Origin: Triticum aestivum
Lineage: Eukaryota; Streptophyta; Magnoliopsida; Poales; Poaceae
Assembly: GCF_018294505.1 (NCBI RefSeq)
Contig: NC_057801.1
Span: 844,621,465 to 844,685,464 of the forward strand
DNA: 64,000 nt
Reading direction: 5' to 3'
In this document: one piece after another, positions 32,289 through 45,800 of the stretch
Position numbering within the stretch: the first letter of the stretch is position 1
Layout: the number at the start of each line of letters is the position of its first letter
Program-made: the position numbers and the translations under genes
Notes under the pieces: generated by a model
Seen by the model: only the letters and a program-made list of their open reading frames with translations
Told to the model about the DNA's origin: nothing
The model's database searches: none

Positions 32289-33271
32289 TTTGGGAGCGCA
32301 ATCTACATCAACATCTTCAACAATACCATCTCCTCTCAAACCCTAGTTTGTCTCTTGTGTTCAATCTTTGTACCGGAACCTTAGACTGGTACTTGTGGGT
32401 GACTAGTAGTGTTGATTACATCTAGTAGTTGATGATTATATGGTTTATTTGGTGGAAGATTATATGTTCAGATCCATTATGCTATTTCATACCCCTCTGA
32501 TCCTGAGCATGATTATCATTTGTGAGTAATTACTTTTGTTCTTGAGGTCACGGGAGAAGTCATGTTGCAAGTAATCATGTGAACTTGATATGTATTCGAT
32601 ATTTTGATGATATGTATGTTGTGATTCCCTTAGTGGTGTCATGTGAACGTCGACTACATGGCACTTCACCATATTTGGGCCTAAGGGAATGCATGCTGGA
32701 GTAGTATTAGATGATGGGTTGCTGGAGTGACAGAAGCTTGACCCCTAGTTTATGCGCTACTTCGTAAAGAGAACGATTTGGATCCAAAAGTTTAATGTTA
32801 TGGTTAGATTTTATCTTAATACTTTTCTCGTAGTTGAGAATGCTTGCGAGGGGGTTAATCATAAGTAGAAGGTTTGTTCAAGTAAGAACAACACGTAAGC
32901 ACTGGTCCATCCACATATCAAATTATCAAAGTAGCGAACACAAATTAAATCCACATGATGAAAGTGACATGGTGGAATTCCCGTGTAACCTCAAGAATGC
33001 GTTGCTGATTATAAGAGACCGTTTTGGCCTGTACTTTGCCACAAAAGGATTGGGTTACCTTGCTACACTTTATTTACCGTTACCTTTACTTGCTTGTTAC
33101 AAATTATCCTGCTATCAAACAACTTGTTACCGACAATTTCAATGCTTGCATACATTACCTTGCTGAAAACCACTTGTCATTCCCTTCTGCTCCTTGTTGG
33201 GTTCGACACTCTTACTTATCGAAAGGACTACGATTGATCCCCTATACTTGTCGGTCGTCAAGGCTCTTTTC

Positions 33272-33288
33272 TGGCGCCATTGCCGAGG
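33272..33288 (+). promoter_or_regulatory. Primer binding site (tRNA-Asp type), element A
   Basis: TGGCGCCATTGCCGAGG, two changes from TGGCGCCGTTGCCGGGG, the complement of the plant tRNA-Asp 3' end and the usual primer of Athila-type Gypsy elements. Confidence 0.8.
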
Positions 33289-33366
33289 AGTGAAGCGCTC
33301 TTGATAAGTGGAAATTGGTAAGGAAAAATTTATACTACGTGCTCAAATTTATTGTCACTTGCTACT

Positions 33367-34491
33367 ATGGAAAACAATCCTTTAAGGGGTTTGTTCGGGG
33401 TATCTTCACCTTGATCGGAACCACAATCAGTTGCTCCTCAACCTGCTGCACCTACTAAAAATATTGGTTATTAAATTCCTTTAGGTACGATAGAACAGCT
33501 GCTAGCTAATCCTTATGCAGGAGATGGATATGAACATCCTGATATGCACTTGATCTATGTGGATGAATATTGTGGATTATTTAAGCTTGCAGGTTTGCCC
33601 GGGGATTAATCTAAGAAGAAGGTTTTTCCTTTATCTTTGAAGGAAAGAGCATTGACATGGTATAGGCTATGCGATGATATTGGATCTTGGAACTAGAACC
33701 GATTGAAAAGGGAATTGCACCAAAAAAAGTTATCCTATGCATCTAGTTCATCATGATCGGAATTATATATAATTTTTGGCATCGTCAAGGAGAAAGTATC
33801 ACTCTAGCTTGGGGGAGGCTTAAGTCAATGTTATATTCATGCCGCAATCATGAGCTCTCAAGAGAAATTATTATTCAGAATTTTTATGCTCGACTTTCTC
33901 GTGATGATCAATCCATACTCGATAGTTCTTGTATCAGTTCTTTTATGAGGAAGACTATTGAATTCAGGCGGGATCTTTTATAAAGAATTAAACGCAACTC
34001 TGAAGATTGGGAACTCGATGAAGGTAAAGAGTCAGGTATTAAGCTTAAGATTGATTGTGTTAAATCTTTTCCGAATACCGATGCTTTTCAGAAGTTTAGC
34101 ACTAAGCATTGACTTGAGTCTGAGATAACAACCTCTTTTTTTGAATCATTTTCTACCCATGTTGAGCTCCCTAAAGAGAAGTGGTTTAAATATCACCCAC
34201 CAATTAAAGAAGAAATTAAAGAACCGACCATAGTTAAAGATGAAACTATTATTTACAACGTTGATCCAGTTGTGCCTACCGCTTAAATTGAGAAGCCACC
34301 TTTTCCTGTTAGCATAAAGGAACATGCTAAGGTATCTACTGTGGTTCACAAAAGTAATGCCAGAGCACCTAAACCTGCTGAACAAATTAAAGTAGAACCT
34401 AGTGTTGCTATCGTTAAAGATCTCCTGGTGAAAAATGTTGATGGGATGTTATTTATTTCAGTGATGAAGCTGCTAGAATTGTGCTACGTCT
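33367..34491 (+). pseudogene. Gag of Gypsy element A, broken
   Basis: Starts MENNPLRGLFGVSSP and meets TGA at about 33412. Further pieces read LKERALTWYRLCDDIG and, at 33753-33983, the capsid stretch WGRLKSMLYSCRNHELSREI and IIQNFYARLSRDDQSILD. Several stops make it non-functional. The last codons before the element B insertion lead into the protease part at 62457. Confidence 0.82.
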
Positions 34492-35641
34492 TGAGCTTGC
34501 GTTGGTTTTTTGAAGAGGAAAGGGTGATGCAACAATAGTAGCGTAAGTATTTCCCTTAGTTTTTGAGAACCAAAGTATCAATCCAGTAGGAGGCTCCTCA
34601 AAAGTCCCACACACCTACACAAACAAACAAGAACTCGCAACCAACGCAATAAAGGGGTTGTCAATCTCTTCACGTCCACTTGCGAAAGTGAGATCTCATA
34701 GAGATAATATGATAAGATAAATATTTTTTTTGGTATTTTATGATATAGATTGGAAAAGTAAAGATGCAAATAAAAGTAGATTGAAAGCTTTATATGATAA
34801 GAGATAGACCCGGGGGCCATAGGTTTCACTAGTGGCTTCTCACAAGATAGCATAAGTATTACGGTGGGTGAACAAATTACTGTTGAGCAATTGATAGAAA
34901 AGCGAATAATTATGAGATTATCTAGGCATGATCATGTATATAGGCATCACATCCGTGACAAGTAGACCGACTCCTGCCTGCATCTACTACTATTACTCCA
35001 CACATCGACCGCTATCCAGCATGCATCTAGAGTATTAAGTTCATAAAGAACAGAGTAACGCATTAAGAAAGATGACATGATGTAGAGGGATAAACTCATG
35101 CAATATGATATAAACCCCATCTTTTTATCCTCGATGGCAACAATACAATACGTGCCTTGCTGCCCCTGCTGTCACTAGGAAAGGACACCGCAAGATTGAA
35201 CCCAAAGCTAAGCACTTCTCCCATTGCAAGAAAGATCAATCTAGTAGGCCAAACCAAACTGATAATTCGAAGAGACTTGCAAAGATAAGTTAATCACACA
35301 TAAAAGAATTCAGAGGAGATTCAAATATTTCTCATAGATAAACTTGATCATAAACCCACAATCCATCGGATCTCGACAAACACACCACAAAAAGAGTTAC
35401 ATCGAATAGGTCTCCAAGAAGATCAAAGAGAACTTTGTATTGAGATTCAAAGATAGAGAAGAAGCCATCTAGCTAATAACCATGGACCCGAAGGTCTGTG
35501 GTAAACTACACACAACTGATCGGAGAAGCTATGGTGTTGATGTAGAAGCCCTCCGTGGTCCATTCCCCCTCCGGCGGAGCGTCGGCGAAGGCTCCAAGAT
35601 GGGATCTCGCGGATACAGAAGATTGGTTGGTGGTTGGTTAC

Positions 35642-35809
35642 CTCGGCGACAAGGTATTCGAGGAAGGTGGTGAGGTAGATGAGGGCACCGGGGCCGATGC
35701 GGTCCATGTAGCGTCCCTTCTTGAGATAGCTCCCGATTAGAAACTGGAGTCCAACCTTTGTGGACCGTGTCACCGCCTTCTTTCGCTCACCGCTCTTCCT
35801 CCTGTCCAT
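35642..35809 (-). pseudogene. Histone H2A pseudogene D, exon 1 only
   Basis: Copy of pseudogene C exon 1: [20 protein letters not shown] to EYLVAE, 56 codons, one visible residue change (Val to Ile in RYMDRIGPG). The donor GT follows, but the copied segment stops before exon 2. Confidence 0.9.
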
Positions 35810-37255
35810 CTCCCTCCTTCTCTGGCGAACCTGAATCTGTCGAAATGTGGGTGGCGGAGTTGATGGATATGAACGCGAGGGCACCACAGTTATAGCGAAG
35901 GTGTGTGTGTGTGTGTGTGGGGGGGGGGGGGGGTGCTCCGCAGTAACGGGCGCGATTCACATGACGTGCAGTCGCAATCGTTGGATCTGGGAGGGCGGGC
36001 AGCAGGGATTGATTCCGTGGGAGGGGGTGTGATCCGTGTGACCCGCATTCTCCATCGTCAGATCTGGAAGTTTCAAGCGGCTAGGATCAGGTTGGCTGGT
36101 GCGATCCGTGTTAGCAGCGGTCTTTGCCGTTGGATCTGGAAGATTCAAGTGGCTATGATTAGCTTGGGTAGATCTGTAGGAGGACCGGATGGACCAATAA
36201 GGATTTGAGAATCTTCTGTCCTCGCTTCGTTTTGCTTTTTTACTTCAATGTGGGAACTGAATTTGGAAATTGGGGAGGGGGGAGGGGAGGTTAGACTCTT
36301 GTTCACACCGAAGATTTTTTTTTGTGTGTGGTTATTTTGGCAATCCCCTTTTGTTTTTGGTATGCTTGACTGGAGAAAATCCAAGAATTTATTGCACCAA
36401 TCAAGAAATTCAAGCATGTCATGAAGTAGTCAACAAGAAAAGGCATTGAGTGAAGAAGATCAAGAAGGACATGGTCCCAAAATACATAAGCATCTAGGGG
36501 TGACTACAAGGAGGTCAATAAGAACGATTTTGTTTCCACGCGCACTGCCAATCCATATACCGAAGAAAGGAATGAAAAAGTAGATCCTCACTTTTGGAAT
36601 AGGATGCAATAGAAAGTTTATCATGAGGTGATGGAAGCACATCAGACTAAAATTTATGACCATAAGTGTGTCAACCCCCGCAGAAGCATAACTATGCTTC
36701 TCAAGTAAGCTAACATGTGCTTCTCTTGAAATGAAGCATAACTGGGGTTTCTTCGCAGAGTGAGGCACCATGTGCCCCATCAGAAAACACAACACACCCA
36801 TGCTTCACATGAAGCACACATATGCTCCACACAGCACACCCAAGCTTTGACTGACGAAAATTGACAGAAACTGGGAAACAAAAAATCCCGGAAAAATAGA
36901 AAACCGAGAAAACCCAAAAACCAGACAAAAAAAACCCACCCTAGTGCAAGAAACAAAAAAAAAATGTTCGTGGCATTTTTAGAAATGTTCCCACATTTAA
37001 AAAATATGTTCGTCATGCTTTAAGAAAATATTTTTAAAATGTCAAAATAATGTTCCTGTATTTTGAAAAATCTTTTGTACAATTCAAAAAAGAATGTCTG
37101 TGACATTAAAAATAGTGTTCAAGCACTTTTCAAAATGTTTGTACATTTACAAAAAAGTTAATTTGTTACAAGCAAAGTTTGCTGCGCATATAAAAAATGT
37201 ACAATGTAAATTTGGCAAATGTTCAAACATGTATTTAGAAAAATATTCACCACTA

Positions 37256-37477
37256 TTTTTATTGGGCTCAATCAAAAAAGATTGAGCCGAGTTTAATTGC
37301 AATCAATTAGAAGAATAAAGAAGAATTACTGCATTTCATAACTGATTTTTTTCTCTTTTTATTTCGTTTTTTATTTATACCTTCTTTATCTTGAGTTTTA
37401 TCTAGTTAATCCATAGTATCTACCGGCTCGAAGTCGAATTTAATCGCCTTCCATACTTCAGTAGCTGCGGCTAGTTC
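37256..37477 (-). other. rbcL: Second copy of the rbcL plastid insertion
   Basis: Same rbcL tail (37477-37406) and terminator hairpin as at 30699-30920, carried along within the copied segment. It is not an independent plastid transfer. Confidence 0.9.
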
Positions 37478-37997
37478 TATTAAAAATGTTCAACCTTTAT
37501 GTAAAAATATTCAACCTATATAAATAAAACATACACCGTATTTTTCTTAAAAAACTCCAACTATAGAAAATGAGAAAATAACAAAGTGGACATAAATTTA
37601 AAATCAAAAATAGAAACTAATGAAAAATTGAAATGAAAAAGAAAGAAAACTAAAAGTAACTACGGAAAAAAGGATGAAAAACTATAGATAAAACACAACC
37701 GCATGGAAGGTTCTAAAACCAGTTCATAGCGTTCAATCGTCGGGTGCGGCTATGTGCTGCTTGTTGCGAGTCCTACCGAAGCTCACCTCCAGAGAGCACG
37801 TGTTGGGTCTGCCCAGTGACCGCCCGCTATTTGTCGTCATGTTTTTTTTCTTCCATTTATTATTCACATTTTTATATCTTTTTTGCTTTTCTTATTTATT
37901 TCTATTGCACAATATTCTACACACACTAAGTATAACTGGAGTGTAAGTGAAAATTTGATATGAGTCGCACTAAGTATTAATTGTACTAGATGTTACA

Positions 37998-38145
37998 ACA
38001 GCCACGTGGAGCGCCTTTAGTCCCGGTTCGTAAGCCAATCGGGACTAAAAATAATGGGCATTAGTCCCGATTGTTTTGTCCTGGTTGCAGAACCGGGATT
38101 AAAGGCCCTCTTGGACCGGGACTAAAGGCCCATTTTCTACTAGTG
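37998..38145 (-). mobile_element. CACTA-type end fragment, copied
   Basis: Duplicate of 32141-32288 inside the copied segment, with one or two base changes. Confidence 0.65.
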
Positions 38146-38959
38146 TTTGGGAGCGCAATCTACATCAACATCTTCAACAACACCATCTCCTCTCAAACCC
38201 TAGTTTGTCTCTTGTGTTCAATCTTTGTACCGGAACCTTAGACTGGTACTTGTGGGTGACTAGTAGTGTTGATTACACCTAGTAGTTGATGATTATATGG
38301 TTTATTTGGTGGAAGATTATATGTTCAGATCCATTATGCTATTTCATACCCCTCTGATCCTGAGCATGATTATCATTTGTGAGTAATTACTTTTGTTCTT
38401 GAGGTCACGGGAGAAGTCATGTTGCAAGTAATCATGTGAACTTGATATGTATTCGATATTTTGATGATATGTATGTTGTGATTCCCTTAGTGGTGTCATG
38501 TGAACGTCGACTATATGGCACTTCACCATATTTGGGCCTAAGAGAATGCATGCTGGAGTAGTATTAGATGATGGGTTGCTGGAGTGACAAAAGCTTGACC
38601 CCTAGTTTATGCGCTACTTCGTAAAGAGAACGATTTGGATCCAAAAGTTTAATGTTATGGTTAGATTTTATCTTAATACTTTTCTCGCTATTTCTTGACT
38701 TCCACTCCAAGTCCTCTGGATCACGTTCGTTCCAAAAATCACGCTCCCGAAGGTTTCATTCTGTTTGGACTCCGTTTGATATTCCTTTTGTTTTGAACAC
38801 TGAAATAGGCAAAAAAACAGCAATACGGGCTGGGCCTCCGGTTAGTAGGTTAGTCCCAATAATGATATAAAAGTGTAAAGTAAAGCCCATAAACATCCAA
38901 AACGGGTAATACAATAGCATGGAACAATAAAAAATTATAGATACGTTGGAGGCGTATCA

Positions 38960-40978
38960 AGCATCCCCAACCTTAATTCCTGCTCGTCCTCGAGTAGGTA
39001 AATGATAAAAACAAAATTTTTGATGTGAAATGCTACCTAGCATAATTCTCAATGTAAATTTATTTATTGTGGCATGAATGTTCAGATCCAAATGATTCAA
39101 AATGAAAGTTCATATTGACATAAGAAATACTAATACTTCAAGCATACTAATCAAAGCAATCATGTCTTCTCAAAATAACATGGCTAAAGAAAGTTCATCC
39201 CTACAAAATCATATAGTTAGTCTATGCTTCATTTTCGTCACAGAAAAATGCTCCCATCTTGTACACCCCTGATGACAAGCCAAGCAATTGTTTCGTACTT
39301 AAATAATCTCAAACTTTTTCAACTTTCACGCAATACATGAGCATGAGCCATGGATATAGCACTATGGGTGGAAGAGAATATGATGATGGGGATTGTGTGG
39401 AGAATACAAAAAAGGAGAAAGTCTCACATTGACCAGGATAATCAACGGGCTATGGAGATGCCCATCAATTGATGTCACCATGAGGAGTATGGATTGCCAT
39501 GCAACGGATGCACTAGACCTATAAATGTATGAAAGCTCAACAAAAGAAACTAGTGGGTGTGCATCCAACTTGCTTGCTCACGAAGACCTAGGGCATTTTG
39601 AGAAACCCATCGTAGGAATATACAATCCAAGTTCTATAATGAAAAATTCCCACTAGTATATGAAAGTGATAACATATGAGACTCTCTATATGAAGAACAT
39701 GGTGCTACTTTGAAGCACAAGTGTGGAAAAAAAGATAGTAATATTGCCCCTTTTTTTTGGGGCTTCCTTTTTTTATTTGGCCTTTCTCTTTTTTTTATTT
39801 GGCCTTTTTTTATTTGGGGACAATGCTCTAATAATGATGATCATCACACTTCTATTTATTTACAACTCATGAATTACAACCCAAAACTAGAACAAGATAT
39901 GACTCTATATGAATGCCTCCGGCGGTGTACCGGGATGGGCAATGAATCAAAAGTGACATGTATGAAAAATTATGCATGGTGGATTTGCCACAAATACGAT
40001 GTCAATTACATGATCATGCAAGGCAATATGACAATGATGATACGTGTCATGATGATGAACGGAACGGTGGAAAGTTGCATGTCAATATATCTCGGAATGG
40101 CTATGGAAATGCCATAATAGGTAGGTATGGTGGCTGTTTTGAGGAAGATATAAGGAGGTTTATGTGTGATAGAGCGTATCGTATCACGGGGTTTGGATGC
40201 ACCAGCGAAGTTTGCACCAACTCTCAAGGTGAGAAAGGGCAATGCACGGTACCGAAGAGGCTATCAATGATGGAAGGGTGAGAGTGCATATAATCCCTGG
40301 ACTCAACATTAGTCATAAAGAACTCATATACTTATTGCAAAAATCTACAAGTCATCAAAAACCAAGCACTATGCGCATGCTCCTAGGGGTATAGATTGGT
40401 AGGAAAAGACCATCGGTCGTCCTCGACCGCCACTCATAAGGATGCACAATCAAAGAACACCTCATGTTTCAAATTTGTTACACAACTTTCACCATACGTG
40501 CATGCTACAGGACTTGCTAACTTCAACACAAACATTCTTTAAATTCATAATCACCCAACTAGCATGACTCTAATATCACTACCTCCATATCTCAAAATAA
40601 TTATCAAGTATCAAATTGATCATAGCATCCAATTCACTTCCTATGATAGTTTTTATTATACCCAACTTGGATGCTCCTCATTCTAGGACCAATTTTATAA
40701 CCATAGCAAATACCATGATGTTCTAAGAGACTCTCAAAATAATATAAGTGAAGCATGAGAGACTAACAATTTCTTCAAAATCAAGCCACCGCCATGCTCT
40801 AAAAAATATAAGTGAAGCACTAGAGCAAAAACTATCTAGCTCAAAAGATATAAGTGAAGCACATAGAGTATTCTAATAAATTCCAATCAAGTGGGTTTCT
40901 CCCAAAAGGTGTGTACAGTAAGGATGATTGTGGTAAACTAAAAAGCAAAGACTAATATCATACAAGACGCTCCAAGAA
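38960..40978 (-). other. Internal region of element B, left part
   Basis: Starts with the polypurine side (on the minus strand AAGGTTGGGGATGCT next to the LTR). No RT or integrase motifs. Plus-strand open frames at 39710-40281 lack known motifs and cross low-complexity T-runs, so I treat the whole as non-coding. Confidence 0.65.
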
Positions 40979-40983
40979 AAACA

Positions 40984-42680
40984 TGTTGGGGAACATAGTA
41001 AATTCAAATTTTTTCCTACATACACGCAAGATCATGGTGATGGCATAACAACGAGAGGGGAGAGTGTTGTCCACGTACCCTCATAGACCGAAAGCGGAAG
41101 CGTTAGAACAACGCGGTTGATGTAGTCGTACGTCTTCACGGCCCGACCGATCAAGCACCGAAACTACAGCACCTCCGAGTTCTAGCACACGTTCAGCTCG
41201 ATGACGTCCCTCGAACTCCGATCCAGCCGAGTGTCGAGGGAGAGTTCTGTCAGCACGACGGCGTGGTGACGATCTTGATGTACTACCGACGCAGGGCTTC
41301 GCCTAAGCACCGCTACGATATTATCGAGGTGGATTATGGTGGAGGGGGGCACCGCACACGGCTAAGAGATCCAAGGGATCAATTGTTGTTCTGTCTAGAG
41401 GTGCCCCCTGCCCCCGTATATAAAGGAGCAAGGGGGGAGGGGGCGGCCGGCCTAGTAGGGGCGCGCCAAGGGGAGTCCTACTCCCACCGGAAAAGGGGGA
41501 AAGAGGGGGAGAGGAGGAAGGAAAAGGGGGCCGCACCCCTTGTCCAATTCGGACCAGAGGGGGGCTGCGCGCCTCCTTCCTTTCGGCCTCTCTCCTCTAT
41601 TCCCGTATGGCCCAATAAGGCCCATATACTCCCCGGCGAATTCCCGTAACTCTCCGGTACTCCGAAAAATACCCGAATCACTCGGAACCTTTCCGAACTC
41701 CGAATATAGTTGTCCAATATATCGATCTTTACGTCTCGACCATTTCGAGACTCCTCGTCATGTCCCCGATCTCATCCGGGACTCCGAACTCCTTCGGTAC
41801 ATCAAAACTCATAAACTCATAATATAACTGTCATCAAAACCTTTAGCGTGCGGACCCTACGGGTTCGAGAACTATGTAGACATGACCTAGAACTATTCTT
41901 GGTCAATAACCAATAGCGGAACCTGGATGCCCATATTGGCTCCTACATATTCTACGAAGATCTTTATCGGTCAAACCGCATAACAACATACTTTGTTCCC
42001 TTTGTCATCGGTATGTTACTTGCCCGAGATTTGATCGTCGGTATCCAATACCTAGTTCAATCTCGTTACTGGCAAGTCTCTTTACTCGTTACGTAATGCA
42101 TCATTTCGTAACTAACTCATTAGCTACATTGCTTGCAAGGCTTATAGTGATGTGCATTACCGAGAGGGCCCAGAGATACCTCTCCGACAATCGGAGTGAC
42201 AAAACCTAATCTCGAAATACGCCAACCCAACATGTACCTTTGGAGACACCTGTAGTACTCCTTTATAATCACCCAGTTATGTTGTGACGTTTGGTAGCAC
42301 CCAAAGTGTTCCTCCGGTAAACGGGAGTTGCATAATCTCATAGTTACAGGAACATGTATAAGTCATGAAGAAAGCAATAGCAACATACTAAACGATCAAG
42401 TGCTAGGCTAACGGAATGGGTCATGTCAATCACATCATTCTCCTAATGATGTGATCCCATTAATCACATGACAACACATGTCTATGGTTAGGAAACATAA
42501 CCATCTTTGATTAATGAGCTAGTCAAGTAGAGGCATACTAGTGACTATATGTTTGTCTATGTATTCACGCATGTATCATGTTTCCGGTTAATACAATTCT
42601 AGCATGAATAATAAACATTTATCATGAAATAAGGAAATAAGTAATAACTTTATTATTGCCTCTAGGGCATATTTCCTTCA
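40984..42680 (-). repeat. Left (3') LTR of BARE-type element
   Basis: 1697 bp, from TGTTGGGGAACATAG to GGGCATATTTCCTTCA on the plus strand. The adjoining minus-strand sequence AAGTGGGAGAC is the polypurine tract. Confidence 0.92.
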
Positions 42681-42896
42681 GTCTCCCACTTGCACTAGAG
42701 TCAATAATCTAGTTCACATCGCTATGTGATTTAACACCGATATTCACATCTGCATGTGATTAATACCCATAGTTCACATCATCATGTGATCAACACCCAA
42801 AGGGTTTACTAGAGTCAATAATCTAGTTCACATTGCTATGTGATTAACACCCAAAAGAGTACTAAGGTATGATCATGTTTTGCTCGTGAGAGAAGC

Positions 42897-45800
42897 TTAG
42901 TCAACGGGTCTGTCATATTCAGAGCCATATGTATTTCGCAAATATTCTATGTCCACAATGCTCTGCATGGAGCTACTGTAGATAATTGCTCCCACTTTCA
43001 ATATGTATCCAGATTGAAACTTAGAGTCATCTGGATTGGTGTAAAAGCTTGCATCATTGTAACTTTTACGACGGGCTCTTTTATCACCTCCATAATCGAG
43101 AAACATCTCCTTAGTCCTCACTAAGGATATTCTTGACCCATGTCCAGTGATCTACTTATTAGATCAAAATTGTATTCCTTTGCCAAACACAGAGCAAGGT
43201 ATACAATAGGTCTGGTTCACAACATAGCATACTTTATAGAACCTATGACTGAGGCATAGGGAATGACTTTTCATTCTCTTTCTATTTTCTGCAATGGTCG
43301 GGTCTTGAGTCTTACTCAACTTCACACCTTGTAACACAGGCAAGAACTCCTTCTTTGACTGTTCCATTTTGAACTATTTCAAAATCTTGTCAAGGTATGT
43401 ACTCATTGAAAATCTTATCAAGTGTCTTGATCTATCTCAATAGATCTTGATGCTCAATATGTAAGTAGCTTTGTCAAGGTCTTTCTTTGAAAAAACTCCT
43501 TTCAAACACTCCTTTATGCTTTGCAGAATAGTTCTACATTATTTCCGATCAACAATATGTCATTCACATATACTTATCAGAAATGTTGTAGTGCTCCCAC
43601 TCACTTTCTTGTAAATACAGGCTTCACCGCAAGTCTGTATAAAACTATATGCTTTGATCAACTTATCAAAGCGTATATTCCAACTCTGAGATGCTTGCAC
43701 CATTTTGTTAGCACCTTTAGGATTGACAAAACCTTCTGGTTGTATCATATACAACTCTTCTTTAATAAATCCATTAAGGAATGTAGTTTTGACATCCATT
43801 TGCCAAATTTCATAAAATGTGGCAATTGCTAACATGATTCGGACAGACTTTTAAGCATCGATACGAGTGATAAAATCTCATCGTATTCAACACCTTGAAC
43901 TTGTTGAAAACCTTTCGCAACAAGTCGAGCTTAGTAGATAGTAACACTACTATCAGTGTCCGTCTTCCTCTTGAAGATCCATTTATTTAACATGGCTTGC
44001 TGATCATCGAGCAAGTCAATCAAAGTCCATACTTTGTTCTCATACATGGATCATATCTCAGATTTTATGGCCTCATGCCATTTCGCGGAATCTGGGCTCA
44101 TCATCGCTTCCTCATAGTTCGTAGGTTCATCATGGTCTAGTAACATGACTTCCAGAACATGATTACCGCACCACCTTGGTGTGGACTGTACTCTAGAAGA
44201 CCTACAAGGTTCTGTAGTAACTTGATCTGAAGTTTCATGATCATCATCACTAGCTTCCTCACTAATTGGTGTAGGAATCACTGGAACTGATTTCAGTGAT
44301 GAACTATTTTCCAATTCAGGATAAGGTACAATTACCTCATCAAGTTCTACTTTCCTCCCACTCACTTCTTTCGAGAGAAACTCCTTCTCTAGAAAGGATC
44401 CATTCTTAGCAATGAATAACTTGCCTTCGGATCTGTGATAGAAGGTGTACCCAAAAGTTAACTTTGGGTATTCTATGAAGACGCACTTCTCCGATTTGGG
44501 TTTGAGCTTATCAGGTTGAAACTTTTTTCATATAAGCATCGCAACTCCAAACTTTAAGAAACGACAGCTTAGGTTTACTGCTAAACCATAGTTCATACGG
44601 TGTCATCTCAATGGATTTAGATGGTGCCCTTTTAAATGTGAATGCAGCTGTCTCTAATGCACAACCCCAAAATGATAGTGGTAAAACCGATAAGAGACAT
44701 CATAGATCGCACCATATCCAATAAAGTGCGGTTACGACGTTCAGACACACCATAAAGTTATGGTTTTCCAAGTGGCGTGAGCTGTGAAACTATTCCACAT
44801 TGTTTTAGTTGAAGACCAAACTCGTAACTCAAATATTCGTCTCCGCGATCAGATCGTAGAAACTTTATTTTCTTGTTACGATGATTTTTCCATTTCACTC
44901 TGAAATTCTTTGAACCTTTCAATTATTTCAGACTTATGTTTCATCAAGTAGATATACCCATATATGCTCAAATCATTTTTTGAAGGTCAGAATATAATGA
45001 TACTTGCCACGAGCATCAACACTCATTGGATCGCATACATCGGTATGTATTATTTCCAACAAGTCAGTAGCTCGTTCCATTGTTCTGAAGAACGGAGTTT
45101 TAGTCATCTTTCCCATAAGGCACGGTTCGCAAGCATCAAATGATTCATAACCAAGTGATTCCAAAAATCCATCTTTATGGAGTTTCTTCATGCGCTTTAC
45201 ACCGACATGACCCAAACGGCAGTGCCACAAATAAGTTGCACTATCATTATCAACTTTGCATCTTTTGGCATCAAAATTATGATTATGTGTATCACTACGA
45301 TCGAGATCCAACAAACTATTTTCATTGGGTGTATGACCATAGAAGGCTTTATTCATGTAAACAGAACAACAATTATTCTTTTGACTTTAAATGAATAACC
45401 GTATTGCAATAAACATGATCAAATCATATTCATGCTCAACGCAAACGCCAAATAACATTTATTTAGGTTTAACACTAATCCTGAAAGTATAGGGAGTGTG
45501 CGATGATGATCATATCAATCTTGGAACCACTTCCAACACACATCGTCACTTCACCCTCAACTAGTTTCTGTTTATTCTGTAACTCCTGTTTCGAGTTACT
45601 AATCTTAGCAACTGAACAAGTATCAAATAATCAGGGGCTACTATAAACACTAGTAAGGTACACATCAATAACCTGTATATCAAATATACTCTTGTTCAGT
45701 TTGCCATCCTTCTTATCCACCAAATATTCAGGGTATTTCCGTTTCCAGTGACCATTTCCTTTGCAGTAGAAGCACTTAGTTTCAGGCTTTGGTCCAGCTT

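Larger units (their letters stand above)
32289..34491 (+). mobile_element. Gypsy element A (Athila-like), 5' part: LTR, PBS, gag
   Basis: 5' LTR from about 32289 (start unresolved beside the CACTA fragment) to 33260 (ends GGTCGTCA). Primer site TGGCGCCATTGCCGAGG follows at 33272-33288. Gag remnants come next. The element is cut at 34491 by element B and resumes at 62457, with TSD AATTG on both sides of B. The lineage is judged from the tRNA-Asp primer site and pol motifs. Confidence 0.8.
35617..38687 (+). repeat. Copied segment of 29070-32830 inserted in the LTR
   Basis: Nearly identical, same orientation and same order as 29070-32830: H2A exon 1, upstream module, decayed frame, AT-rich filler, rbcL insertion, CACTA fragment, and the first part of element A's LTR. 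It is about 690 bp shorter, from one internal deletion at the CA repeat near 37926. The left joint shares AGAAG between LTR and donor. The right joint at 38687/38688 has no clear overlap. Confidence 0.93.
34492..38959 (-). repeat. Left (3') LTR of element B, interrupted
   Basis: LTR pieces 34492-35621 and 38688-38959 align with 51004-52138 and 62186-62456 of the other LTR. About 170 bp of LTR, including a GTATATATAGGAGG TATA-like stretch present at 52194-52207, is missing. A 3.07-kb foreign segment sits there instead. Confidence 0.88.

Noticed and set aside
33272..33288. tRNA-like sequence (also 50973-50992)
   Set aside because: Only the 3'-end complement of tRNA-Asp is present, next to LTRs; these are primer binding sites, not tRNA genes.
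37256..37477. Independent second plastid DNA transfer
   Set aside because: It sits at the same position within a near-identical 3-kb copy, so it was duplicated together with its surroundings.
39710..40281. Two plus-strand frames in element B internal DNA
   Set aside because: Low-complexity T-rich start, no motifs, opposite to the element's coding strand, and no supporting copy in the window.
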